From the NCBI RefSeq assembly GCF_902459685.1, contig NZ_CABPSF010000005.1, positions 310,001 to 374,000 of the forward strand: DNA of 64,000 bases, written 5' to 3'. A model generated the notes under the pieces. That model ran no database searches. It was not told where the DNA came from and saw only the letters and a list, made by a program, of their open reading frames with translations. This document shows, piece by piece, positions 53,570 to 62,012 of the stretch (position 1 is its first letter; each line of letters starts with the position of its first letter). A program made the translations under genes and the position numbers. The stretch comes from Pandoraea iniqua. GTDB taxonomy: Bacteria > Pseudomonadota > Gammaproteobacteria > Burkholderiales > Burkholderiaceae.

Positions 53570-55311
53570 GCGCCGCGCATACCGGTGCAGCCGTACCGGC
53601 CGGGTTGCCGCAGTCGACACCACCGGGGGATGACAACGCCGGCAACGGTGGCAATGCCGGAGACCCGGTAAGGCCCGGCCAGCCCGCAAACGATTCCCGC
53701 CCTGCGCCGCACGCCGTCGCGGGCAGCGCGCCGCCGGGCACGGGCGGCGGGTTCTCTGTCGATTCCATGTCGACGCAAGCCAAGGTCATCGCCTTCATGA
53801 CAATGGTCGTGGGCATGTTCATCGCGTTGCTCGACATTCAGATCGTGTCGGCGTCGCTCAAGGACATCGGTGGCGGCCTGTCGGCGGGGGCGGATGAAAC
53901 CGCGTGGGTGCAGACCAGTTACCTGATCGCAGAAATCATCGTCATTCCGCTCTCGGGTTGGTTGTCGCGCGTGATGTCGACGCGGTGGATTTTTGCCGCC
54001 TCGGCGGCCGGCTTCACCATCGCCAGTCTGCTATGCGGTGCCGCGTGGAATATTCAGAGCATGATCGCGTTCCGCGCGCTGCAAGGGTTTCTCGGCGGGT
54101 CGATGATTCCGCTGGTGTTCACCACGGCGTTTGCGTTCTTCAGCGGCCCGCAGCGCGTGCTGGCGGCGGCTGTGGTCGGCGGATTGTCGTCGCTGGCCCC
54201 GACCCTCGGGCCGACCATCGGCGGCTGGATTACCGACAACTACTCATGGCACTGGCTGTTCTTCGTCAATCTGGTGCCGGGCATTTTCGTGACGATTACC
54301 GTGCCGCTGCTGGTACGCATCGACCGTCCTAACTGGTCGCTGCTGCGAGGCGCCGATTATCTCGGCATGGTGCTGATGGCGGTGTTCCTCGGCTGTCTCG
54401 AGTACACGCTGGAAGAAGGGCCTCGTTGGGACTGGTTTGGCGACGCCACCATTCGCACGACGGCTTGGCTGGCGGGGCTGTGCGGGGTGGCATTTCTCTG
54501 GCGCAGCCTGACTTACGCCCAGCCGGTGGTCGATTTGCGGGCGCTGAAGGAGCGCAACTTCGCGCTCGGCTGCTTCTTCTCGTTTGCGACGGGTATCGGC
54601 ATTTTCGCGACGATCTACCTGACGCCGGTTTTCCTCGGCCGCGTGCGTGGGTTCTCGGCATTCGAGATCGGCGTGGCAGTGTTCTCCACCGGTGTCTTTC
54701 AGTTGATGTCGATTCCGCTGTACGCGATGCTCGCGAATCGGGTGGATCTGCGCATTCTGATGATGGGCGGGCTCGGCGCATTCGCGTTGTCGATGTGGCA
54801 GTTCGCGCCGATCACGCACGACTGGGGCGCGGCGCAACTGATGTTGCCGCAGGCGTTGCGCGGGGCGGGGCAGCAGTTCGCTGTGGCGCCGATTGTCACG
54901 CTCACGCTCGGCAGCCTGCCGCCGGCGCGGCTGCGGCTTGCCTCGGGGCTGTTCAATCTGATGCGAAATCTGGGCGGCGCGATCGGCATCGCCGTGTGTA
55001 CCACGGTGCTCAACGACCGCACGAACCTGCATTTCTTCCGGCTCGCCGAGCAACTGGGCGAGGGGAGTCCGACGGTCGGGGCATGGCTCGCAGGCGTAGG
55101 GGCGCGTATGAGCGCCTCCGGGCTGGATGCGATCGATGCGCAAACGGCGGCGCTGCGCCAACTCTGGTTGCTGACGCTGAGAGAGGCGCAAACGATCACG
55201 TTTGGCGATATCTACGGCGGCATGAGTCTGATGTTCTTCGCCGTGACGTTGATGGTGCCGCTGATGCGCAAGGTGGCGCCCCCGAAAGCGCCCAGTGCAG
55301 ACGCGCATTGA
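53566..55311 (+). CDS. EmrB-type DHA2 MFS multidrug pump
   Basis: The 581-residue inner-membrane protein is a 14-TM proton antiporter. A polar Gly/Pro-rich N-terminal tail of about 75 residues is unusually long for EmrB. Then come TM1 (FIALLDIQIVSASL, the DHA2 motif with LDIQIV), the motif A loop LSRVMSTRWIF, and motif C near SSLAPTLGPTIGGW. It expels hydrophobic drugs through EmrA and NodT. Start and upstream stop overlap, so translation is coupled. The downstream hxlR gene probably controls the operon. Confidence 0.92.
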   Translation: MSAAHTGAAVPAGLPQSTPPGDDNAGNGGNAGDPVRPGQPANDSRPAPHAVAGSAPPGTGGGFSVDSMSTQAKVIAFMTMVVGMFIALLDIQIVSASLKDIGGGLSAGADETAWVQTSYLIAEIIVIPLSGWLSRVMSTRWIFAASAAGFTIASLLCGAAWNIQSMIAFRALQGFLGGSMIPLVFTTAFAFFSGPQRVLAAAVVGGLSSLAPTLGPTIGGWITDNYSWHWLFFVNLVPGIFVTITVPLLVRIDRPNWSLLRGADYLGMVLMAVFLGCLEYTLEEGPRWDWFGDATIRTTAWLAGLCGVAFLWRSLTYAQPVVDLRALKERNFALGCFFSFATGIGIFATIYLTPVFLGRVRGFSAFEIGVAVFSTGVFQLMSIPLYAMLANRVDLRILMMGGLGAFALSMWQFAPITHDWGAAQLMLPQALRGAGQQFAVAPIVTLTLGSLPPARLRLASGLFNLMRNLGGAIGIAVCTTVLNDRTNLHFFRLAEQLGEGSPTVGAWLAGVGARMSASGLDAIDAQTAALRQLWLLTLREAQTITFGDIYGGMSLMFFAVTLMVPLMRKVAPPKAPSADAH

Positions 55312-55341
55312 GTGCGGTGCATTGGAATTCACTTTAAACAA

Positions 55342-55481
55342 TTGACATCGCAAATGTCAGATAAGTGATTGATTTGTCGTCGATGGGAATCTTCCGGCTG
55401 GCGTCGATTCTCGTTGTCGTGACGCGTTACGACGCCGGCCGGCTTGCCCGCCGGCGTCGACGCGCTTATGCTCACTTGCAT
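55342..55481 (+). promoter_or_regulatory. hxlR promoter region with palindrome and shared element
   Basis: TGACAT-cgcaa-ATGTCA (55343-55359) is a perfect palindrome just after the emrB stop. Further on TTGCCC (55444-55449) and TATGCT (55467-55472) are 17 bases apart. The -10 is followed by ctcacttgcat. tatgctcacttgcat at 55467-55481 matches 13 of 15 bases of the emrA promoter element at 52304-52318. Confidence 0.6.
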
Positions 55482-55545
55482 AGTAATAGGCAGCATGGGT
55501 CGTTCCCGGGCGCGCCCGATGTCAAGAATTCGCGAGGACCCCCTT

Positions 55546-56103
55546 ATGCAACGAAAGACTTTCCGCGACATGCAATGTCCCATCGCCCGCAGCCTGGAGC
55601 GCGTCGGCGAATGGTGGAGCATTCTGATCCTGCGCGAAGCCGGTTACGGGACGACGCGCTTCGACGACTTCCAGCGCCGGCTCGATATCGCGCCGAACAT
55701 GCTCACGCGCCGACTTAATGCATTGGTTGAAGAAGGGCTGCTAGCGCGCCGCCAGTATTGCGATCGGCCGCCGCGCTTCGAGTACGTGCTGACGGATGCA
55801 GGGCGTGATTTCCGCCCGGTGCTGTGGGCGTTGCTGGCGTGGGGCAATCGCCATTTCGCGCCGGAAGGCATCGCGGCACAACTGGTCGATCAGGAGACTG
55901 GCGAGGTGGTTGAGCCGGTGGTGGTCGATGCCAAGACAGGGGTGCGGCTGGACCCGAAGCGCCATATCCCGGCCGCCGGGCCGGTGGCTAACGAAGGGAT
56001 GCGGGCACGGCTTGCGCGAGCGGCGGCATTTGCCACCGGCCAGCCGCTGCCGGAGGTTGCGGCTCGTGAAGCGGCCGACGAGGTGGATACCGCCCAGCAG
56101 TAA
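55546..56103 (+). CDS. HxlR-family winged-helix regulator
   Basis: The product is 185 residues from ATG 55546 with gagga at 55533-55537; upstream in-frame codons have no ribosome site. The HxlR marks are visible: the N-terminal Cys in MQCPIARSLERVGEWWSILILREA (split here at GEWW), the recognition helix with DIAPNMLTRRLNALVEEGLL, and the wing PPRFEYVLTDAG. HxlR/DUF24 regulators sense electrophiles or quinones, often through that conserved N-terminal Cys. It follows emrB after 234 bases and has its own promoter, so it likely controls itself and emrAB. Confidence 0.92.
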   Translation: MQRKTFRDMQCPIARSLERVGEWWSILILREAGYGTTRFDDFQRRLDIAPNMLTRRLNALVEEGLLARRQYCDRPPRFEYVLTDAGRDFRPVLWALLAWGNRHFAPEGIAAQLVDQETGEVVEPVVVDAKTGVRLDPKRHIPAAGPVANEGMRARLARAAAFATGQPLPEVAAREAADEVDTAQQ

Positions 56104-56135
56104 TCGGCGGCTCGATCCGGTGGTCAGCCTGACGT

Positions 56136-58247
56136 TCAGGCCAGTGCAGGTGCGCTCGGCGGTGAGGCGAGCAGGCGGGCGAACGCGTCGCTGGTGAGCG
56201 GTTTGCCCAGCAGGAAGCCCTGCATTTCATCGCAGGCCAGCGTCTTGAGTGCCGCACGCTGCGAGTCGGTTTCTACCCCCTCGGCGACCACATCCATGTC
56301 CAGCGAATGGGCCAGCGCGATGATGGCCGACACGACGGCACTGCCTTCGCGCCCGTGCGTGTCCAGTCCGTTGGTGAAGAAGCGGTCCATCTTCAACTGC
56401 TTCACCCGGAAGCGTTGCAGATAGGCGAGGCTCGAATAGCCGGTGCCGAAGTCATCGATGGCGACTTCGAAGCCGCGATCCTGAAACGCCCGGATCACGT
56501 CGATGGTGTGTTGCGCATCGAACATGGCCACCGTCTCGGTAATCTCGAACATCAGCCGGTCGCACTCGATACCGGCGCCTTCCACGATCGCCACAATATT
56601 CTCGACCAGTTGCGACTGCGCCAACTGACGCGGCGACAGGTTGATGGCCACCTTCACGCGCGGCAGGCCGGCGGCGTCCCACGCACGAATGTGCTCGCAG
56701 GTCGCGCGCACCACCCAGTAACCGATCTGCACGATCTGCCCGGTACGCTCGGCCACCGGGATGAAATCCACCGGCTGCAATTCGCCGAACTGCGGGTGCG
56801 TCAGGCGCAGCAGGGCTTCTGCGCCCGCCAGTGCCTCGGTGTCGCCGCGATACTTCGGCTGGAAGTGCAGCGAGAAATACTGTTCGTGTTCCGCATCGTG
56901 CAGCGCCTGCTGGATCTCCCACGTACGCTGGGCCGCAGCGTTCATGCGCGGCTCGAAATAACGGAAGATGCCGCGCCCGGCGCGCTTGGCTTCGTACATG
57001 GCCGTATCGGCATGCTTGAGCAGGATGTCGATGCTCTCGCCGTCGTCGGGATAGACCGCTACCCCGATACTCGGCATGACGTGCAGCGACTGGTTGCCCA
57101 CGCGCAGCCCGTCGCGCATGTCGTCGAGCAGGCGCTGGGCCACTCGCCCGGCGACGTCCGGCGACGACAGCGAGCCCAGCAGCACCACGAATTCGTCGCC
57201 GCCGAGCCGGGCCACCACGTCGTCGCCGTTCACGTTCTTGCGCAGGCGCTTGGCGAAGGCACGCAGCACATCGTCGCCCACGTTGTGGCCGAGCGAATCG
57301 TTGATGGTCTTGAAGCCGTCCAGATCCATGAACAGCACGGCAAAACGGCGTTGATCGCGGCGCGAGTTGATCAGCATGCGCGCGGCGGCGTCGTGTAGCG
57401 CACGGCGGTTGGGCAGGTCGGTCAGCGCGTCATACGTCGCCATGCGGGCGATCTGCGTATTCAGTTGCAGCACCGAATTGGCGAGGAAGCTGGTGCGCGC
57501 GTCCAGCCGGGAGACGAGCAGGGTGGTGGCCAGAATCAAAAACGTGAACAGGCTCACGGTCGTGACGAGCCAAGGCGAACTGACCGTCGAGGCCGCGCCA
57601 CACACGGCACCCGGGGCGAAATTCGCCGCGGCCATGCCGGTGTAATGCATCGCGGTGATCGCCAGCCCCATGACCACCGCCGCGCCGACGCGCTTGGCCA
57701 TGACGTAGCGCAGGCTGCCGTCGCGCAGCGTTTGCGCGATCCACAGGGCAGCCGTCGCAGCGGCAATGGCGATGAGTATCGAGGCGCAGAACAGCACCGG
57801 ATCGTATTCGATGCCCGGTTCCATGCGCATCGCGGCCATGCCGGCGTAGTGCATGGCGGCAATGCCGACACCGAGCGTGGTGCCCGCGCCGGCCAGCCGC
57901 CACGCGGTAAAGCGTTCGCTGGCGACCAGCCAGAGCGCGGCCCACGAAATGAGAATGGCAATGCCGAGCGACCCGGCGGTGATGAACGGGTCGTACCCCA
58001 GCGGGATGGCGGCTTGCGACGTCAGCGGCGACCACGAGGGCGACAGCGAGAGCGCGAGCATGCCGATGAAGTGCATCGACCAGATGCCGATGCCCATGGC
58101 GGTTGCACCGACGGCCAGCCACGCGTGGCGCATGCCACGATGGGTCAGGAGATAGATGCGCCCTGAGAGATCGAGCGCTGTGAACGACGCCAGTACGGCA
58201 ACCGCGAGCGATAACGCAACGAGCCAACCACTGTACGAACTCGACAT
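56136..58247 (-). CDS. MHYT-GGDEF-EAL protein
   Basis: The 703-residue inner-membrane protein begins with an MHYT sensor of about seven helices, with three copies of the metal-binding type motif: SMHFIGM, AMHYAGM and AMHYTGM. This domain is thought to sense oxygen, CO or NO through copper. The GGDEF motif is intact (residues 349-353) but has no RxxD I-site. The EAL domain has EALLR (477-481), DDFGTGYSS and AEGVE, all consensus. It is probably mainly a phosphodiesterase whose GGDEF domain may bind GTP. Its promoter lies in the divergent spacer with two palindromes. Confidence 0.92.
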   Translation of the reverse strand: MSSSYSGWLVALSLAVAVLASFTALDLSGRIYLLTHRGMRHAWLAVGATAMGIGIWSMHFIGMLALSLSPSWSPLTSQAAIPLGYDPFITAGSLGIAILISWAALWLVASERFTAWRLAGAGTTLGVGIAAMHYAGMAAMRMEPGIEYDPVLFCASILIAIAAATAALWIAQTLRDGSLRYVMAKRVGAAVVMGLAITAMHYTGMAAANFAPGAVCGAASTVSSPWLVTTVSLFTFLILATTLLVSRLDARTSFLANSVLQLNTQIARMATYDALTDLPNRRALHDAAARMLINSRRDQRRFAVLFMDLDGFKTINDSLGHNVGDDVLRAFAKRLRKNVNGDDVVARLGGDEFVVLLGSLSSPDVAGRVAQRLLDDMRDGLRVGNQSLHVMPSIGVAVYPDDGESIDILLKHADTAMYEAKRAGRGIFRYFEPRMNAAAQRTWEIQQALHDAEHEQYFSLHFQPKYRGDTEALAGAEALLRLTHPQFGELQPVDFIPVAERTGQIVQIGYWVVRATCEHIRAWDAAGLPRVKVAINLSPRQLAQSQLVENIVAIVEGAGIECDRLMFEITETVAMFDAQHTIDVIRAFQDRGFEVAIDDFGTGYSSLAYLQRFRVKQLKMDRFFTNGLDTHGREGSAVVSAIIALAHSLDMDVVAEGVETDSQRAALKTLACDEMQGFLLGKPLTSDAFARLLASPPSAPALA

Positions 58248-58633
58248 AAGAAAACCGACCGAAAAGTCCCGCTTATCTGGTTATCGGCACCGTTGGCCGA
58301 TAGTTGAGGGTCGCGCGTCAGAAATTTTCTGACACGGCACCTACCGTCCATGCCAGGTCGACGGGCGCCAAGGGATCGGCCGAAGCGCGGCGTCCTGCGC
58401 CGATCTCGACAGTCCCCATGCCATAGTGAATAATCCGTTCATACCCGCCCCCGCCCGTGGTTTTCGGGGGAGACAGCCGCCGTGACCGCTTTCGGATTCA
58501 TGCGCGGTCCTGGATGTGCCGGGCTGCAAAACCGGGGGCAGAATTCGACAGCCCTCGATTTTGCCTGATTTCCGCGGGATTTCCTCGCACTGCATTCAAT
58601 CTTGATGGCCAACTTGCCCGCCGGAGCCGTGAT
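58248..58633. other. 386-base divergent spacer with two palindromes
   Basis: TATCGG-n9-CCGATA lies at 58282-58302 and GTCAGAA-att-TTCTGAC at 58317-58333. Both are upstream of the leftward MHYT gene, 35-86 bases before its start, and are operator-like. The frame of the rightward MscS gene is open through part of the spacer (from 58457) but lacks a signal peptide or ribosome site there. No other gene is seen. Confidence 0.5.
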
Positions 58634-60460
58634 ATGCGCATTCGCATGGGGCTGTTGCAAGTGCTGTGGGTGTGTGGAATAGCGGTCGCGACGGCAATGC
58701 CGGCGGCCGCAGCAGGGCCTGAGGCGGGTGCCTCGAACGCAGCCTCGAACGCAGCCTCGAACAGTACAGCGGGCCAGACGGCGGCGCCGTCCGCCGGCGC
58801 GTCAGGGGCAACCGACGCGCCGGGCGATCTGGCACCCAGCCCGGACGCTTCGGCGGTCACCACGCCGGACGGGGTGGCGCTGCGCTTCATGGACCGGCCC
58901 ATCGTGACCTTCCATGGCACGGTGGCCGGGGCGACGCCGGCCGTGCGGGCTGCCCGCGCGCAAGCCGTGCTGGAGAGCCTGCCGCCCGGTGCGTTCGATG
59001 CGCCGGTCGACCTGTTGCGCGGCTCGCTGAGCGGCGTGTCCGGCATCGCCTTCCGCTTGCAGGACCGTATTCTCTTTGCCCTGACGCCCGACGATCTGGC
59101 GCCGGGCGACACGCGCTCGCTCGACGCAGCCGCCGCCGACGTGCGTTCGCGGCTGCAAGTGGCGTTCTCCGCCCGCCGTGAACAACTCCATTGGCCGACC
59201 ATTCTGCGTGGCGTGGCGCTGAGTGCGCTGGCGACCGGGGTGCTGGCCCTGCTGGTGCTGGGTGTCGGCCGCATGCGTGCCCGGTTGGAGAAGAAGTTGC
59301 AGGAGATGCTCGAGAAGCGTGTCTTGCAGCGCACCGCCCGCACGTTCGACTGGACCGGCTCGGCCGTGCATCTGGTGCACCAGATCGTGCAGATCGGCGC
59401 CGTGTGTCTGGCGCTCGCGTTTGCCTATCTCTATCTGATCTTCGTCCTGCTGCAATTTCCGGCCAGTCAGCCGCTGGCCGGCCGGCTGTCCGACTTCTTG
59501 TGGTCGCTCGTCGACCGCTTCGGGCTGGGCGTGGCTAGTGCGATCCCGGGCGTCATGACCGTGATCGTGATTTTCCTGCTCACGCGTGCCCTGCAAAGCC
59601 TGATCAACAACATCTTCGACGCCGTGCAGACGGGCAGGCTGACCATTCCCGGCATGCATCCGGAGACGGCCGGCGCGACCCGGCGCGTGGTGTCGGTCGG
59701 CGTGTGGGTGCTGGCGATCACGTTTGCCTATCCGTATATGCCGGGCGCGCAGAGCGACGTGTTCAAAGGGCTGTCGGTCTTGCTGGGGCTGATGGTTACG
59801 ATCGGGTCGAGCGGCATCGTCAACCAGTTGATGAGCGGCATGGTGGTGATCTATAGCCGGGCGCTCAAGAAGGGCGATCTCGTGACGATCGGCGACGCGA
59901 CCGGGGTTGTGCTGGGCGTAGATGCGTTGTCCGTCAAGCTTCTCAATCAGTCGCGCGAAGAGTTGACCATTCCGAACGCGGTGGTGGTGGCGTCGACCGT
60001 GCGCAACTACTCGGCACAAGGACGGCAGCAAGGGGTGGCCATCAGCACCTCGCTCACCATCGGCTATGACGCGCCGTGGCGGCAAGTCCACGCCATGCTG
60101 CTTGAGGCCGCCCACGAGACCCCGCAGGTGGCCGCGCATCCCGAACCGTATGTGTTGCAGCGCGCGCTCTCCGACTTCTACGTCGAGTACGAGGTCTTTG
60201 CCACGCTGCGTGACCCGTCGACGCGCTTCGCTGCCATTTCGGCGTTGCACGGCAGCATTCAGGACGTATTCAACCGTTACGGCGTGCAGATCATGTCGCC
60301 GCATTTCGAAGAGCAGCCGGAACCGCCGCTCGTCATTCGACCGGAACATTGGCATCCGGCACCCGCACCTGCACCCGCACCTGCCCCCGCTGCTCCCGTC
60401 ACACCTGCGCGCACGGCACCGCCGGCATCCCAAGAAGAAGGAGAACCTCATGGCCGCTAA
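58634..60460 (+). CDS. MscS-family mechanosensitive channel
   Basis: I start at ATG 58634 (608 residues) because ccggag lies at 58621-58626 and a signal peptide follows at once (MRIRMGLLQVLWVCGIAVATA). A periplasmic region of about 190 residues, Ala/Ser-rich at first, precedes four or five membrane helices. The MscS pore helix and beta domain are visible: SSGIVNQLMSGMVVIYSRALKKGD, then VTIGDATGVVLGVD and the TIPNAVVVASTVRNYS segment. The C-terminus is a long Pro/Ala-rich tail. The large periplasmic part resembles MscK/YbdG-type rather than minimal MscS channels. Its last 11 bases overlap the DUF2252 gene. Confidence 0.9.
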   Translation: MRIRMGLLQVLWVCGIAVATAMPAAAAGPEAGASNAASNAASNSTAGQTAAPSAGASGATDAPGDLAPSPDASAVTTPDGVALRFMDRPIVTFHGTVAGATPAVRAARAQAVLESLPPGAFDAPVDLLRGSLSGVSGIAFRLQDRILFALTPDDLAPGDTRSLDAAAADVRSRLQVAFSARREQLHWPTILRGVALSALATGVLALLVLGVGRMRARLEKKLQEMLEKRVLQRTARTFDWTGSAVHLVHQIVQIGAVCLALAFAYLYLIFVLLQFPASQPLAGRLSDFLWSLVDRFGLGVASAIPGVMTVIVIFLLTRALQSLINNIFDAVQTGRLTIPGMHPETAGATRRVVSVGVWVLAITFAYPYMPGAQSDVFKGLSVLLGLMVTIGSSGIVNQLMSGMVVIYSRALKKGDLVTIGDATGVVLGVDALSVKLLNQSREELTIPNAVVVASTVRNYSAQGRQQGVAISTSLTIGYDAPWRQVHAMLLEAAHETPQVAAHPEPYVLQRALSDFYVEYEVFATLRDPSTRFAAISALHGSIQDVFNRYGVQIMSPHFEEQPEPPLVIRPEHWHPAPAPAPAPAPAAPVTPARTAPPASQEEGEPHGR

Positions 60461-61985
60461 ATCGACCCCTTCGTCGTCGTCATCCTCCTCGGCCGCAGCA
60501 CGCACGGCGCCAGCGGCTGCCGCAGCGGTTACCACCACGCCCGAGACGGCGTCGACCGCGCCCGCCACCCCGGCCACCCCGGTGATTCCGTTCGAGACCC
60601 GGGTTGCCGCGGGCCGCAAGCTGCGCGAGAAGACGCCGCGCAGCAGCCAGTCGCATCTGGGCAATACCGACCGCGATGTCGTCGAGTTGCTGCGCATCAG
60701 CAGCGAGGGGCGCGTTGCCTCGCTGGTGCCGTTGCGCTATGGGCGCATGCTCGCCTCGCCGTTTGCGTTCTACCGGGGCAGCGCCATCGTGCAATCTCAC
60801 GATCTCGCCGGCACCCCGAACTCAGGGCTCATCATGCAGATTTGCGGTGACTGCCATCTGGCCAACTTCGGCGGGTTTGCCACGCCGGAGCGTGCGCTGA
60901 TCTTCGATCTGAACGATTTCGATGAAACGGCGCCCGGCCCATGGGAATGGGACCTCAAACGACTCGTGGTGAGTCTGGTGCTGGCCGCGCGGCAATTCGG
61001 GTTTGGCGACACGCTGGGCGTGGAGATGGTGCGCATGGCCGTCGACAGCTACGCCCGCCGTCTGGACGAATACGCGCGAATGTCGACCATCGCGCTCTGG
61101 CATGAACAGATCACGTTCGAGCGCATGTTGAATCTGGCCGAGACCGACCGGGTGCGTGAGGGCGTCAAGCGGGGCATTGCCCGGGCGTCCGGCCGCACGC
61201 ATGAAAACGTGCTGCCTAAGTTCGCGCAGCAGGTCGGCGACCACTGGCAGATTCGCGACACGCCGCCGACAGTCTTCCACGTGCATGGCGCCACCACGCT
61301 GTTCGGCCCGGACGACGACTGGCTCGGGCTGGGCGACTGGCGCACGCTGTTCAACCCCGTCTATAAGAGCTACGTGAGCTCGCTGCCGCCCGATCGCGCG
61401 CGCATGCTCGCCAACTACACGCAGCAGGATCTGGCCTTCAAGGTGGTGGGCGTGGGCAGTGTCGGCACGCGCTGTCTGGTGCTGCTGATGATGGACGCGC
61501 ACGAGCAGCCGCTGTTCCTTCAGTTCAAGGAGGCATCGAAGTCGGTGGTGTCACGGTTCTTCAAGAACGTGACGCCCAAGCACGACGGCCGCCGTGTGGT
61601 CGAGGGGCAGCGCCTGATGCAGGCGGCCTCGGACGCGTTTCTCGGGTGGGGCAGCGGGCCGTTCGGGCGGTGCATCTACGGCCGGCAACTGCGCGATATG
61701 AAGATTTCCGCGCAGTTCGAATTGTTCCGCGCCGACGGTTTCCGTGAATATGCCGCCCTGTGCGGCTGGGTGCTCGCCCGTGCGCATGCGAAGGCAGGCG
61801 GTTGTGCGGCCGAGCAACTGGGCTACGTGGGCAAGGGCATTCGTCTGGGCGAAGCTCTGATTCATTACGCCACCGATTACGCCGATCAGGTCGAGCGCGA
61901 CTACGAGGTGTTCCGCAAGGCTTGCCGCGACGGGCGGCTCGAAGCCCGGACCGACACCGACATGGCTGCCGATTTTGCCGCTTGA
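60450..61985 (+). CDS. DUF2252 protein with a kinase-like fold
   Basis: The 511-residue product starts at ATG 60450 with aaggag at 60437-60442, overlapping the MscS stop by 11 bases in another frame. A Ser/Ala/Thr-rich tail of about 50 residues is followed by the DUF2252 domain. It contains GDCHLANFGGF, which resembles the Brenner loop HGDxHxxN of APH-type kinases, and then LIFDLNDFDETAPGPWEWDLKR, like a metal-binding DFD site. Catalytic activity of the family is not established to my knowledge. The overlap with the channel gene suggests coupled translation and a joint role, perhaps in osmotic or envelope stress. Confidence 0.85.
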   Translation: MAAKSTPSSSSSSSAAARTAPAAAAAVTTTPETASTAPATPATPVIPFETRVAAGRKLREKTPRSSQSHLGNTDRDVVELLRISSEGRVASLVPLRYGRMLASPFAFYRGSAIVQSHDLAGTPNSGLIMQICGDCHLANFGGFATPERALIFDLNDFDETAPGPWEWDLKRLVVSLVLAARQFGFGDTLGVEMVRMAVDSYARRLDEYARMSTIALWHEQITFERMLNLAETDRVREGVKRGIARASGRTHENVLPKFAQQVGDHWQIRDTPPTVFHVHGATTLFGPDDDWLGLGDWRTLFNPVYKSYVSSLPPDRARMLANYTQQDLAFKVVGVGSVGTRCLVLLMMDAHEQPLFLQFKEASKSVVSRFFKNVTPKHDGRRVVEGQRLMQAASDAFLGWGSGPFGRCIYGRQLRDMKISAQFELFRADGFREYAALCGWVLARAHAKAGGCAAEQLGYVGKGIRLGEALIHYATDYADQVERDYEVFRKACRDGRLEARTDTDMAADFAA

Positions 61986-62012
61986 TTTGCCGCTTGAGGA
62001 TGCTGTTTGAGA

